This document shows positions 5,709 through 13,692 of a stretch of 18,736 nucleotides of DNA, piece by piece; positions within the stretch are counted from its first letter, which is position 1; each line of letters starts with the position of its first letter. The DNA is from TC-15 sp034437275 (GTDB lineage: Bacteria > Chloroflexota > Anaerolineae > Aggregatilineales > Aggregatilineaceae): assembly GCA_034437275.1 (NCBI GenBank), contig DAOTUD010000153.1, positions 1 to 18,736 on the forward strand, in the 5' to 3' direction. Below the pieces are notes generated by a model. It worked only from the letters and a program-made list of their open reading frames with translations. It made no database searches and was not told the DNA's origin. A program made the position numbers and the translations under genes.

Positions 5709-7481
5709 ATGAGATTACAACGCGCCTTCGGTCTGTTACTATTTGCTTTGATGCTGCTCGGTTGTGATGAGAGACCCATCGACGGTCCCCTCACGCCGAC
5801 CGTGCCCGCTTCTCCGACACAGGACAAAACCGCCATTGCGCAACGCGCGACGAAAACACCGTCCACCACGCCCAGCCCCACCGCAACCCCCACGCCATCG
5901 ACGACACCATCTCCCAGCGCCACACCGCCAGCGACGCCAACAGTAACCAGGACCGCATCGCCGACCACACGGCCCACTTCAACGCCAACACCAACCGCCA
6001 CGCCCAGCCCAACCGCGACGGCTACCTATACGCTGACTGCGACCCGGCGACCCAGCGCCACCGTCACCCTTACCGCCAGCCCGACTGCGTCCCCCACTGC
6101 CACCGCGACGCTAACGTCGACCGCCACTGCCACACCATCCCTGACCGCGACGCTGGCCCCCACGCACACACCTACCGAGCCGATCCGCACCCTGATCGTG
6201 CCCACCGCCAGCCCGCGCATGACGCCATCCGTCACGGCCTCGCCCACCCAGCCGCCCACCCTGACGCCGCGCCCCGCCACGCTGCCGCCCACGCTCACCC
6301 CCGGTCTGATCCTCATGACCCGCGCGCGCCCGCCGACCAGCACGCCGTTTTTCGGCGTCACGCCATCGCCCCAAAGCGGTAACGCGGCCTTTCTGGAACC
6401 GGGCGCGCCGCCAACGGCACCCAGCAGCACGACCGGCCAGCCGGGGGCGTTCGGCCCGGTCGGCCCGGCGGACGGCACGGTTGTGATGCGCCAAAACGGG
6501 CAGATCGTACCGCTGAGCGTCAACTCCCAGCCGGCCTACAGCGCGGCGCTGCGTCCTACACTAGGGGATGTATTCGCGGAGGGCGCGAACGGACGTTACG
6601 CCTGGGTGGATACAGCAGGGGAATTGCACACAAATGCCGGAGTCTTGAGCATTTCACCCGCCAGCCAGTTTGGGATGCCGGCTGATCTCGTCATCCGTGA
6701 CATGGTCTGGTCACCCGACGGGCAGCAGTTGGCATTCCGAGTCGACCCGCTTGATCCGCACCAGCACAACGCCAACCAGGGCGGCGTCTGGATTTATAAC
6801 CCGGACAGCCAGCAATCCTGGCAAGTGCTGCGCAACCGCTGGTACCAGATCACGGCCACGCAAATGGAGCAAGCCTTCATCGCCCGGCGCATCCGCTGGT
6901 CGCCGGACGGGCGCTATCTGATCATTGGCGGGGATACCGGCACGCGCATGGGCCAAACCAGCGTGTTCACCGAGCCACACCGCCGGGCCAACGAGCAGAT
7001 CAACCCGGCCACCGACCAGTTCTATCACCTGTTCCCCTATTCGGACGCGACCTGGGCACCCGACAGCACCAGCCTGATCGTCAGCGGGCCGGAATGGAAC
7101 GGAGCATCAGTCATCGGGCGGATCACGCTGCCGAATACTCGCTACACGGAATATTTCAACGAAGCCAGCACCGGGCTGGTGATGCGGGCCGCGGTCGAAC
7201 TGCCGACCGGGCAACTCGCGTTTCTCGGCAGCCCAACCGGAGCCGCCTCTTTCGCGCTGTACACCGCCCGTCCCGGCGGACAGCTGCGCCGGGCATCCGG
7301 CACGATCACCGGGGAGATCGTCACCGCCGAATGGAACGCCGCGCGCACGGCGGTGTTGGTCACGGTGCGCGTCGGTCCGGATGCCTACCAGCTCTGGACG
7401 GTCCCGCTGAACGGTCCGCCGCAGAACATCACGCCGCCTGAAGGCGTGCCCGAAGTAGCACGCTGGCAAGCTGCCCCATAA
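5709..7481 (+). CDS. PT-rich lipoprotein with a TolB-like beta-propeller domain
   Basis: The product is 590 residues from the ATG at 5709, preceded by GAGAGAT. The alternative ATG at 5700 adds only three residues. Residues 1-19 form a lipoprotein signal ending in the lipobox LLGC, so Cys19 would be lipid-modified and the protein anchored outside the cytoplasmic membrane. Residues about 28-225 are a long Thr/Pro/Ser/Ala-rich spacer (repeats such as TPTATPSPT). The C-terminal half (from about 260) has PD40-like repeats WSPDGQQLAFRVD, IRWSPDGRYLIIGGD and ATWAPDSTSLIVSG, diagnostic of TolB-type propellers. The spacer would hold the propeller away from the surface. It is convergent with the next gene across a shared terminator. 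Function beyond surface display is unknown. Confidence 0.87.
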   Translation: MRLQRAFGLLLFALMLLGCDERPIDGPLTPTVPASPTQDKTAIAQRATKTPSTTPSPTATPTPSTTPSPSATPPATPTVTRTASPTTRPTSTPTPTATPSPTATATYTLTATRRPSATVTLTASPTASPTATATLTSTATATPSLTATLAPTHTPTEPIRTLIVPTASPRMTPSVTASPTQPPTLTPRPATLPPTLTPGLILMTRARPPTSTPFFGVTPSPQSGNAAFLEPGAPPTAPSSTTGQPGAFGPVGPADGTVVMRQNGQIVPLSVNSQPAYSAALRPTLGDVFAEGANGRYAWVDTAGELHTNAGVLSISPASQFGMPADLVIRDMVWSPDGQQLAFRVDPLDPHQHNANQGGVWIYNPDSQQSWQVLRNRWYQITATQMEQAFIARRIRWSPDGRYLIIGGDTGTRMGQTSVFTEPHRRANEQINPATDQFYHLFPYSDATWAPDSTSLIVSGPEWNGASVIGRITLPNTRYTEYFNEASTGLVMRAAVELPTGQLAFLGSPTGAASFALYTARPGGQLRRASGTITGEIVTAEWNAARTAVLVTVRVGPDAYQLWTVPLNGPPQNITPPEGVPEVARWQAAP

Positions 7482-7487
7482 GTAAAA

Positions 7488-7515
7488 CGGGCGTTGGCTG
7501 ACGATCCAACGCCCG
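7488..7515. terminator. Shared terminator between convergent genes
   Basis: A perfect ten-base stem CGGGCGTTGG/CCAACGCCCG (7488-7497 with 7506-7515) has an eight-base loop, between the plus-strand stop at 7481 and the minus-strand stop at 7537. On the minus strand it is followed by TTTTACTT. On the plus strand there is no T-run, so it is mainly a terminator for the minus gene. Confidence 0.75.
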
Positions 7516-7536
7516 CTGGCGCACGCAGTATTGCGC

Positions 7537-9276
7537 CTACCAGTTTTTGGTCCCGGTATAGTAGTAGACATGCTGGCAGTTCGGCTCGCTGTTCAAGACC
7601 AGGCTCATGGTCATGCTCAGCTTATTGTCGCCTTCGAAGCGCAGTGTCATCTGCACCGTACCGGTCCCCAGCACGTTTGGGCCAGAGTACGAATACACGT
7701 TCGGCTGGATGCGCGTCAGGTAATACGGGCTGGCTTCCATGCCGCGCCAGGTGATGCCGCCTTGCGCGGGCGCGATGGCCGCCAGGTGATCGCAGAAATT
7801 GATCGCGGGTGCACCGGAGCAATCGCCGGTCATGTTGTCATTGCCGGGCACCATCTGCCACACTGTATTGGCATCCGGCGCGAGATCATCCGCGCCGCTG
7901 TCGGCAGCACCGCCACCATCACTACCGGCGGGCGGAGCGGAAGGCGGAGCCACAACCAGCGGGGGCGGCTCAACCTGTGCGACGACATCGCACGCGCCCA
8001 CCACCTCAACGGCGGCCTGCGGCACCCAGGATTTCCGGTCGCCGGTGTCCAATTGCCACCAGGGCGCGCCGTCCGGGTCGTCGGCCCAACCCGTGACCAG
8101 GTAACTCGCGTTGGCACTCATACGCCCCAAGTCGCCGCGCTGCTCGCCCGGCCCGACGCGCGTCGTCACGTTCGCCGTCGCGCTGGGCAAGCCCACCATA
8201 CACGCGATCTTGCCCGGCAGCAGGCTGACTGGGGCGTTAGTGACCTTCGGGAACGCATAGCCGCCCACCGCCACCGGCGGCACGGTCGGCGTCAGGCTGT
8301 CATCGCCGCCCAGGCTGACCTGAACCGCTTCGCCCTCTGCGATATCCTCGGGGATGCCGCGCGCTGTCACCGTGCCGGAGCCGGCCAGCGTCATCACCTC
8401 GAGCACATCGTCCGGAGTGGCGTGCAGCAGCACCGTCGCGTTGGCGAATTCCAGGCTGACCTCGTTCACCATCACGCTCGCCGCCGCATCGCCGGGGAAT
8501 TGCAACAGCAGCCCGGACGAGGCCGCCCCGCACATCCCCGCACCAGGCGCACCCGTCTCCAGCACAAAGGACTGAAACGGCTCACCGGCCTGGAACGGCG
8601 GCGTCACATCCGTCGGCAGCAGCACGTCAAGCTCCTGCAGGGTGTTGAAATCGCCCTCCCAATCGATCAGGCGCACAAACACCCAGGCCATCGTCCCATC
8701 CTCAAGCTGGATGCGAACCCAGTCGGCCTGTTCGTTACGCCCGTCTGCCGTCACGCTCTGGCCGGGTTCCAACGTACCCACCACTTCGTACACCACGCCC
8801 GCGCCATTACGCAGGTTAATCACGCTGCTGGAGCTGTTGCTCACGGTCAGCGTGGGCCGTTCGGATTGGACCTGCGCCGGACGGGTGATCGTGGCCTCGC
8901 CGAACAAGACACCGGTCACCATCTGCGGATCGGCGTCTTCGACTTCGCCCGGCACGCCCAGCATCGCCACACCCCACGCGCCAGCATCGGGATCGGCAGC
9001 GGCAGTTGTCAAGGACTCCACCGCACTCAGCACGACCGAATCACCAGCCGCGGCGAATTCCACTACGTCAGCGCCGGACGCCTGCGCAGTGACGCCATCG
9101 TGCCCGTAGCAGGCCTGGCCCAACTCAACGCCGGCGCAGGATTCCTGCGCGGCGGCGACAGATTCGGCCACTAACTGCTGGCACGGATCGCCGCCCTGGG
9201 CCGCCGCGTCAAACCCGGGGCTGGCGGCGATTGCTACCATCACCATCACTACCAGTACACTTAAATACAATCGCAT
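7537..9276 (-). CDS. Secreted protein with two bacterial SH3-like domains
   Basis: The product is 579 residues with a signal peptide (about 1-26, ending AAAQ). A Cys-containing N-terminal module (about 32-130: CQQLV, ESCAG, QACYG) precedes two SH3b-like domains. The first, at about 151-204, has INLRNGAGVVYEVVG and ends in WVFVRLI. The second, at about 364-425, has TTRVGPGEQRGDLG then WWQLDTGDRKSWVP. A Pro/Gly/Ser/Asp-rich linker (about 435-475) leads to a strand-rich C-terminal domain (about 485-579) of unknown type. SH3b domains usually bind cell-wall or surface polymers. GGAGG lies ten bases before the ATG. It diverges from a small lipoprotein gene and ends at the shared hairpin terminator. 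No catalytic domain is apparent, so a structural or binding role outside the cell is inferred. Confidence 0.87.
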   Translation of the reverse strand: MRLYLSVLVVMVMVAIAASPGFDAAAQGGDPCQQLVAESVAAAQESCAGVELGQACYGHDGVTAQASGADVVEFAAAGDSVVLSAVESLTTAAADPDAGAWGVAMLGVPGEVEDADPQMVTGVLFGEATITRPAQVQSERPTLTVSNSSSSVINLRNGAGVVYEVVGTLEPGQSVTADGRNEQADWVRIQLEDGTMAWVFVRLIDWEGDFNTLQELDVLLPTDVTPPFQAGEPFQSFVLETGAPGAGMCGAASSGLLLQFPGDAAASVMVNEVSLEFANATVLLHATPDDVLEVMTLAGSGTVTARGIPEDIAEGEAVQVSLGGDDSLTPTVPPVAVGGYAFPKVTNAPVSLLPGKIACMVGLPSATANVTTRVGPGEQRGDLGRMSANASYLVTGWADDPDGAPWWQLDTGDRKSWVPQAAVEVVGACDVVAQVEPPPLVVAPPSAPPAGSDGGGAADSGADDLAPDANTVWQMVPGNDNMTGDCSGAPAINFCDHLAAIAPAQGGITWRGMEASPYYLTRIQPNVYSYSGPNVLGTGTVQMTLRFEGDNKLSMTMSLVLNSEPNCQHVYYYTGTKNW

Positions 9277-9301
9277 CGTTGTTTTTCCTCCAGAACATTC
9301 A

Positions 9302-9331
9302 TTGGGATTGTCTGTCTATACTATATATAAT
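9302..9331 (+). promoter_or_regulatory. Promoter of the small lipoprotein gene
   Basis: TTGGGA (9302-9307) and a consensus TATAAT (9326-9331) are separated by 18 bases. AAGGAG (9358-9363) and ATG 9374 follow. The AT-rich run here also offers TATAGT-like -10 sequences to the divergent minus-strand gene. Confidence 0.6.
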
Positions 9332-9373
9332 GTCTGCCTGCGTTGAAATACATCACTAAGGAGTACGCACCTG

Positions 9374-9769
9374 ATGCGACGATACATGGCTTGGCTTGTT
9401 TTCCTGGCTTCGATCGTGCTGCTGGCGGCCTGTGCCGAAGAAAAAAGCGCCAGCGACGTGATCGAAGATTACATTAAGGCCATCGCGGCAGGCGACGCAG
9501 ACAAAGCGGTAAGCCTGTCGTGTGCTGATTGGGAGCTTGAAGCCCAAAAAGACGCCAATGGGTTCAAGCCTTACGAAAGCGAGATCGAGAATCTCTCCTG
9601 CCAAACTGACGGAAAAGACGGTGACTTCACCCGTGTCGTGTGTGAAGGCAAGATCATCACCAACTACGGCGTTGGCGGTGTGCGCGAAGTAAATCTGTCC
9701 AACTTCGTTTACCTTGCCGTCCAGGAAGACGACGAGTGGAAGATGTGCCAGGAACGACCCGCCGAGTAA
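9374..9769 (+). CDS. Small lipoprotein with an NTF2/DUF4878-like domain
   Basis: The product is 131 residues. Residues 1-20 form a lipoprotein signal ending in the lipobox LLAAC, so the protein is probably anchored by Cys20. The rest begins ASDVIEDYIKAIAAGDADKAVSLSC, a typical opening of small DUF4878/NTF2-like secreted domains, and ends with strand segments including VYLAVQEDDEWKMC. Four further Cys residues (in LSCAD, LSCQT, VVCEG and KMCQE) may form disulfides. AAGGAG ten bases before the ATG and a strong promoter support expression as a single gene. No enzymatic residues are seen; such domains usually serve in ligand binding or as accessory modules. Confidence 0.85.
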   Translation: MRRYMAWLVFLASIVLLAACAEEKSASDVIEDYIKAIAAGDADKAVSLSCADWELEAQKDANGFKPYESEIENLSCQTDGKDGDFTRVVCEGKIITNYGVGGVREVNLSNFVYLAVQEDDEWKMCQERPAE

Positions 9770-9780
9770 CAACGCCAGGG

Positions 9781-10719
9781 CTATTCCGCGCTGACCGCCT
9801 GTAACACCGCGTCCAGCGCTTGCAGCGTCACCAGGTTGCGCGTGGTGAACCCCGCCGTCAAATTCGTATCCGTAAAGTGCGCCGCGTGGCCGTCCTCCGG
9901 GACGGTCATATGCGTCGTTTCCACCAGATCAACGCCCTGGTTGGGCAGCGCATCCAACGCACGCCACAGATTGATCAGCGGAATGTCATAATCCAACGCA
10001 ATCTGGACCACGATCTGATTGTATAACACCGATTTGTCCGGAAATTCAGGCCGGGTCGGGAAGGTGCTCAACACCGGCAGCGTCCCGTTATTGATCGTCC
10101 GCACGATGATCGAACGCAGGTAAAAGTCAAACGTCGCCGCGTCAAGATAATAAGCATCGTTCGTCCCGAACATGATCAACGCTACGCTGGGCTGCATAAT
10201 GCGGAACTCGCACGTCAGCGGGGTTTCGCCCGATTCGCACACGTCCGGGTTGGCCCACATGCTGTCATCGACGCTGGCGGTGTTGAACCCCCCGGCAGCC
10301 GCCTGGCTGGTGCGCGCGAAGGGGTCTTCTGGCGCGTCGCTGTAGTGATCGATCACCGCTTGCAACCCTTCGTAGTCGCCCAGGTCGTATTCGCCTTCAC
10401 CAATCGGGATCAAAAAGCTGGGATGATCGGTCATGCAATCGCCCACTTTGACAAAGCTGTGCGGGTCGTTGCCGTTCGCTACCCCGCGCCGGTAAATATC
10501 AACCGCCTGTTCGCTGATCTCGGGGACCACCGGATACTCGAACAGATCGATATCGGCGACCGAGTCCGGATCAAATTCGTCCAGTTCTGGCTCGGGCAGC
10601 GGAGTCGGCGTCGCATCCTGGGCGGCCTGCGCATTACCATCCGCCGCAAAGGCCAAGCCCAGCGCAGCGAAAACAATCATCATAGCCAGGCCAGCCAGCC
10701 ACATTGTCTTTTGTGCCAT
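9781..10719 (-). CDS. Secreted SGNH-hydrolase-like protein with Cys at the nucleophile position
   Basis: The 312-residue product from ATG 10719 has GGAGAGG immediately upstream; the GTG at 10737 has no such site. A hydrophobic export signal (about 6-26) is followed by an acidic linker. SGNH blocks are recognisable: KVGDCMTDH (about 91-99), where GDS is normal, so the nucleophile is Cys95; LIMFGTNDAYY (about 181-191) for block III; and PEDGHAAHF (about 275-282) where Dx2H is expected, not clearly matched. A conserved Cys pair flanks ESGETPLT (about 161-170). It shares long stretches with the proteins at 14671-16152 and 16237-18294 (for example PVLSTF, LYNQI and PLINLW). Whether it is a hydrolase or acyltransferase, or inactive, is open. 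It lacks the SH3 domains of its relatives. Confidence 0.8.
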   Translation of the reverse strand: MAQKTMWLAGLAMMIVFAALGLAFAADGNAQAAQDATPTPLPEPELDEFDPDSVADIDLFEYPVVPEISEQAVDIYRRGVANGNDPHSFVKVGDCMTDHPSFLIPIGEGEYDLGDYEGLQAVIDHYSDAPEDPFARTSQAAAGGFNTASVDDSMWANPDVCESGETPLTCEFRIMQPSVALIMFGTNDAYYLDAATFDFYLRSIIVRTINNGTLPVLSTFPTRPEFPDKSVLYNQIVVQIALDYDIPLINLWRALDALPNQGVDLVETTHMTVPEDGHAAHFTDTNLTAGFTTRNLVTLQALDAVLQAVSAE

Positions 10720-10752
10720 AAACCTCTCCAATATCACAGTATCTCCAGTGCG

Positions 10753-10781
10753 AGTTTACACCGGGTCATGATGCATGTAAA
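10753..10781 (-). promoter_or_regulatory. Promoter of the SGNH-like gene
   Basis: On the minus strand TTTACA (10781-10776) and TAAACT (10758-10753) are 17 bases apart, about 35 bases before ATG 10719. A dyad with CTGATT/AATCAG arms lies 26 bases further upstream (10807-10827) around the palindrome TTTATATAAA and could be an operator. Confidence 0.5.
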
Positions 10782-10915
10782 ATTCTCATCTTTGTCACCA
10801 TTTCTTCTGATTTATATAAATAATCAGAGGCTATCTCAGGGAAGAAAACACCCTGCCAGATTCCCTGATCCCAGGGCCTGATAGGGTCTGTTCGCGAATG
10901 TAGAAAGGGCAAAAC

Positions 10916-11563
10916 CTAGCCCATCTGCGCACTGGCGGCAGACTTCCCGCTGCGCTGTTCCTGCCACGCGATGTGCTTGGCGGTGATATCTGTCGGGTCG
11001 GGCGTTTTCACCCGGTGGCGTGCACGCTGGCGGCGCTCGAAGCGGGTCAGCATCTTGAGCAAACGCCGCGCCCAGGATGCAGCAGGCCGGTGATACTCCA
11101 CCTCATGGCGCAGCGCACGCTGCACGCGGGCATCGAACAGCAGGCCCGGCTCGCGGCGCAGGGCGTCCATCAGCCGCGCTTGCTCGCGCAGATCGATGCG
11201 CGGCGCGGGCAGCATCAACACGCGCAGCACAGAAATAGTGTGCCGCTGCTTCTTCCGATAGCCGGCGGTAATGGGCTGGTGCTCAATCGCAGGCCGGACG
11301 GTTGACCGGCGGGGAGCCGGTTCGGTGGCGGTCCCGTCCAATTCACGCAGCCGCAGCCCTGGCTGGTAAGCCGAGCTGGCATGGGGCCAGGGGGTACGTG
11401 TCAGTTCTTCCCAGCGCGAACCGGCCACTGCCGCGCTCTTGAATGCGTTGAACAGATAGCCGGAGGGACCGAAGATATTGTAGCGGCTACCCCGGCGGCG
11501 AACATGGTACATCTCGCCGTTCACGGAAAAGGAGTGCGTTGTTTCTGGGAATTTTTTGGGCAT
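10916..11563 (-). CDS. Hypothetical basic protein of unknown function
   Basis: This open frame of 215 residues matches no family I recognise. The N-terminal part (about 1-55) has small-domain character: HSFSVNGEMYHVRRRGSRYNIFGPSGYLFNAFKS. The remainder is rich in Arg, including ERRQRARHR and long helical stretches near 125-180, suggesting contact with nucleic acid or acidic partners, but that is a guess. No signal peptide or membrane segment is seen. The ribosome-binding site before ATG 11563 is weak (GGGACAG). It diverges from the Hsp20 gene. Overlapping frames on the other strand look less plausible, but the coding status rests only on length and a credible N-terminus. Confidence 0.55.
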   Translation of the reverse strand: MPKKFPETTHSFSVNGEMYHVRRRGSRYNIFGPSGYLFNAFKSAAVAGSRWEELTRTPWPHASSAYQPGLRLRELDGTATEPAPRRSTVRPAIEHQPITAGYRKKQRHTISVLRVLMLPAPRIDLREQARLMDALRREPGLLFDARVQRALRHEVEYHRPAASWARRLLKMLTRFERRQRARHRVKTPDPTDITAKHIAWQEQRSGKSAASAQMG

Positions 11564-11823
11564 CTAACTGTCCCATGACCTAAATCGCGGAAGGTGGGAG
11601 TGATTTGGGTACGTTTGTATTGTAGCGCAATTCTCCCGGCGATTGGGTTAGGATTGGGTTGAAAATCCGCATAGCCACGCTTAAGAAAGGCTCTGATGCA
11701 TTTTTTACTATTCACTGATCGGATTTTGAGATTCCTCAGACGTAATTTTTACACAACTGCCGGATGATATGGCTAGACACGAACTGTAGAAGAACCCCAA
11801 GAAAAAACTTGAGGAGGTAATCA

Positions 11824-12288
11824 ATGAGCAACTTAACACGCTGGAACCCACGGAGCGATCTCGAAGTCACTGATTTCTTCCGTCCCTTCGAATCCTTGAT
11901 GAACGATCTGTGGCGCAATTGGCCGACCCGCTTTGAAGGCGAAGGCATGGGCGCCATGCTGCGCCCGGCCATGGACGTCGTCGAAGATGACAACACGCTG
12001 ACCGTCCGCCTGGACCTGCCGGGCATGTCGCCGGAAGACGTCAACGTCGAAGTTGAAAACAACACCCTGACCGTCAGCGGCGAGATGGGCGACACGATGG
12101 AGAAGGAAGGCGAGCGCTATCACTACCGTGAGCGCAGCTACGGTTCCTTCCAGCGCAGCATCCGCCTGCCGAACACCATCGACACCGAAGACATCGACGC
12201 CAACTTCGAAAATGGTGTCCTGAACATCACCATGCCCAAACGGCACGAAGCCAAGCCAAAGCAAATCGCAGTCAAGTCCAAGAAGTAA
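11824..12288 (+). CDS. hsp20: Small heat shock protein Hsp20 (alpha-crystallin family)
   Basis: The 154-residue cytosolic chaperone would hold unfolding proteins in oligomeric complexes without ATP. The N-terminal arm (1-45) has the usual WxPxxDL-type start (TRWNPRSDLEVTDFF). The alpha-crystallin domain covers about 46-140: PAMDVVEDDNTLTVRLDLPG, GERYHYRERSYGSFQRSIRLP, and the hallmark ANFENGVLNITMPK (126-139). An IxV motif (about 148-150) sits in the C-terminal extension. GAGGAGGT six bases before the ATG is a near-perfect ribosome-binding site. No CIRCE element was found upstream; a TTTACA at 11748-11753 has no clear -10 partner. It is followed by a strong terminator, so it is monocistronic. 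Confidence 0.96.
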   Translation: MSNLTRWNPRSDLEVTDFFRPFESLMNDLWRNWPTRFEGEGMGAMLRPAMDVVEDDNTLTVRLDLPGMSPEDVNVEVENNTLTVSGEMGDTMEKEGERYHYRERSYGSFQRSIRLPNTIDTEDIDANFENGVLNITMPKRHEAKPKQIAVKSKK

Positions 12289-12311
12289 CGGGTTCACACA
12301 ACTCACCAGCC

Positions 12312-12340
12312 AGCCGGACCACACCAGGTCCGGCTTTTTT
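12312..12340 (+). terminator. Intrinsic terminator after hsp20
   Basis: A perfect nine-base stem AGCCGGACC/GGTCCGGCT (12312-12320 with 12327-12335) has a six-base loop and a run of six T to 12340, 23 bases after the hsp20 stop. Confidence 0.93.
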
Positions 12341-12415
12341 GTTGCCGCTTGCCCTGACACGGTGTTCTGGCATATCCTTTAGAAGACAGCACTACACACG
12401 AGGGAGATCGCGTCG

Positions 12416-12790
12416 ATGCTAGAAATCGTGCGCGTAGACGACACGAACGAGAAAAACGTGGTGGTCATCCGCTACCAATTCCGGGTGACCAGCACCAAAG
12501 GACAGTCCACCTTTCCCAAAGGCGAAATCCGCGCGTCGCGGCATGGCGTGGTCTTGGCCGGCCCCTTCTTCCCGATGAACCCGGCAGCCGCACGGCTGGT
12601 ACAGGCCGCCCTGGAGCGCGCCTGGTTGCAGGCCGACTACATGGCCTGGGCCTACGAACGCACCGGGCGCGACCTGGTCCTGACCGAAGCCCAGATCAAC
12701 CAGGCACGGGCGCGGCTCCGGCGCCAGGCAGACACTCAAAAAGCCACCAGGCAATTGGATAGCGGCCTCCCATCCTCCGAGCAGAAGTGA
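12416..12790 (+). CDS. Small hypothetical protein
   Basis: The product is 124 residues with no signal peptide or recognised family. The first half (about 1-55) alternates strand-like segments (VVVIRYQFRV, HGVVLAG), and the second half (about 57-110) is predicted helical (PAAARLVQAALERAWLQADYMAWAYERTG, then ALINQ-like heptads rich in Ala/Arg/Gln). GAGGGAG lies nine bases before ATG 12416. A possible promoter, TTGCCC (12349-12354) with TATCCT (12373-12378) at 18-base spacing, overlaps the region after the hsp20 terminator. It precedes the ABC ATPase gene by about 50 bases and may be co-transcribed with it. Function unknown. Confidence 0.7.
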   Translation: MLEIVRVDDTNEKNVVVIRYQFRVTSTKGQSTFPKGEIRASRHGVVLAGPFFPMNPAAARLVQAALERAWLQADYMAWAYERTGRDLVLTEAQINQARARLRRQADTQKATRQLDSGLPSSEQK

Positions 12791-12838
12791 TCAATGATGT
12801 ATAGGGGCGACTCGCCTGCTGAAGGAAAACACACACAC

Positions 12839-13588
12839 ATGCGCAACGACACCTCCAACGCGCCGATCATTATCTGCCGCAACGTGAACAAATGGTTTGG
12901 CAATTTCCACGTGCTGAAGGATATCAATCTCGAGGTGCAGCCTAAGGAAGTCGTCGTCATTGTCGGGCCGTCCGGGTCTGGTAAATCGACGTTTATCCGC
13001 TGCCTGAACCGGCTGGAAAAGCACGAAGAAGGCCAGATCATCATCGATGGGATCGAACTCAACGAGAACGTCGAGAATATCGCCGCCGTCCGCAGCGAGA
13101 TCGGGATGGTCTTCCAGCAGTTTAATTTATTTCCACACCTGACCGTCCTGAACAATGTTGCGCTCGCGCCGCACCATGTGCGCAGCCAATCCCGCCAGGA
13201 AGCCAATGCCATTGCCTCGCAACTGTTGGAACGGGTCGGCATTCCGGAGCAGTCCCACAAATATCCTGGCCAGCTTTCCGGGGGACAGCAGCAGCGTGTC
13301 GCCATCGCGCGGGCGCTGGCCATGCAACCCAAGATCATGCTGTTCGACGAGCCGACGTCCGCCTTGGACCCGGAGATGATCAAAGAAGTGCTGGATGTGA
13401 TGAAAGAGCTGGCGCAAAGCGGCATGACGATGCTGGTGGTATCGCACGAAATGGGATTTGCACGCGAGGTCGCCGACCGGATCGTGTTTTTTGACGAAGG
13501 GCGGCTCGTCGAAGTGGGCACCCCGGAACACTTTTTCACCAATCCCCAGCACGAACGAACCAAGTTGTTCCTGTCCCAAATCCTCTAG
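12839..13588 (+). CDS. glnQ: Polar amino acid ABC transporter ATP-binding protein (GlnQ-like)
   Basis: The product is 249 residues, the family's usual length. It carries Walker A GPSGSGKST (43-51), Q-loop FQQFNLFPHLT (about 92-102), signature LSGGQQQRVAIARAL (146-160), Walker B IMLFDEPTSALDPE (166-179) and switch His203 in VVSHEMGFA. These match the polar-amino-acid (PAAT/GlnQ) ATPases. Starting at 12794 would add 15 unconserved residues with no ribosome-binding site. The 12839 start has AAGGA upstream but at long spacing. No permease or binding protein lies beside it, so its partner may be elsewhere on the genome. Substrate is not determined. Confidence 0.9.
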   Translation: MRNDTSNAPIIICRNVNKWFGNFHVLKDINLEVQPKEVVVIVGPSGSGKSTFIRCLNRLEKHEEGQIIIDGIELNENVENIAAVRSEIGMVFQQFNLFPHLTVLNNVALAPHHVRSQSRQEANAIASQLLERVGIPEQSHKYPGQLSGGQQQRVAIARALAMQPKIMLFDEPTSALDPEMIKEVLDVMKELAQSGMTMLVVSHEMGFAREVADRIVFFDEGRLVEVGTPEHFFTNPQHERTKLFLSQIL

Positions 13589-13624
13589 TGGTCCGGTATC
13601 GTTCAGCTTGCACGGGGAGTTTGG

Positions 13625-13653
13625 TTTACAGTTTGGCCCAGGCTGGTTATCAT
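13625..13653 (+). promoter_or_regulatory. Promoter of the RRM-PHAX-like gene
   Basis: TTTACA (13625-13630) and TATCAT (13648-13653) at an ideal 17-base spacing, about 40 bases before ATG 13693. Both hexamers match the housekeeping consensus at five of six positions. Two exact copies of TCAGCTTGCA (13603-13612 and 13663-13672) flank it. Confidence 0.68.
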
Positions 13654-13692
13654 GAAGCACAATCAGCTTGCAACCAAGGGGGTGGGCAACCA

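Noticed and set aside
5866..6330. Pro/Thr-rich coding repeats considered as a tandem repeat array or CRISPR-like locus
   Set aside because: The repetition is at codon level with irregular units inside an open lipoprotein gene; no constant repeat with unique spacers.
7531..9174. Long plus-strand open frame of 547 codons opposite the double-SH3 gene
   Set aside because: Its product is Arg/His-rich without domain features, while the minus strand encodes a signal peptide, SH3 motifs and a good ribosome-binding site. It is an antisense by-product of GC-rich coding DNA.
10851..10876. CCCTG/CAGGG hairpin followed on the minus strand by TGTTTTCTT, as a terminator for the 10916-11563 gene
   Set aside because: On the minus strand the T-rich run does follow the CCCTG/CAGGG pair, but the stem is only five bases with a long loop and alternative pairings; too weak to list as a feature.
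11701..11823. Search for a CIRCE or similar heat-shock operator before hsp20
   Set aside because: No TTAGCACTC/GAGTGCTAA dyad present, and the TTTACA at 11748 has no matching -10.
12794..12838. Earlier start for the GlnQ-like ATPase
   Set aside because: Adds residues not seen in the family and lacks a ribosome-binding site. The downstream start is also imperfectly spaced, so this is a preference, not proof.
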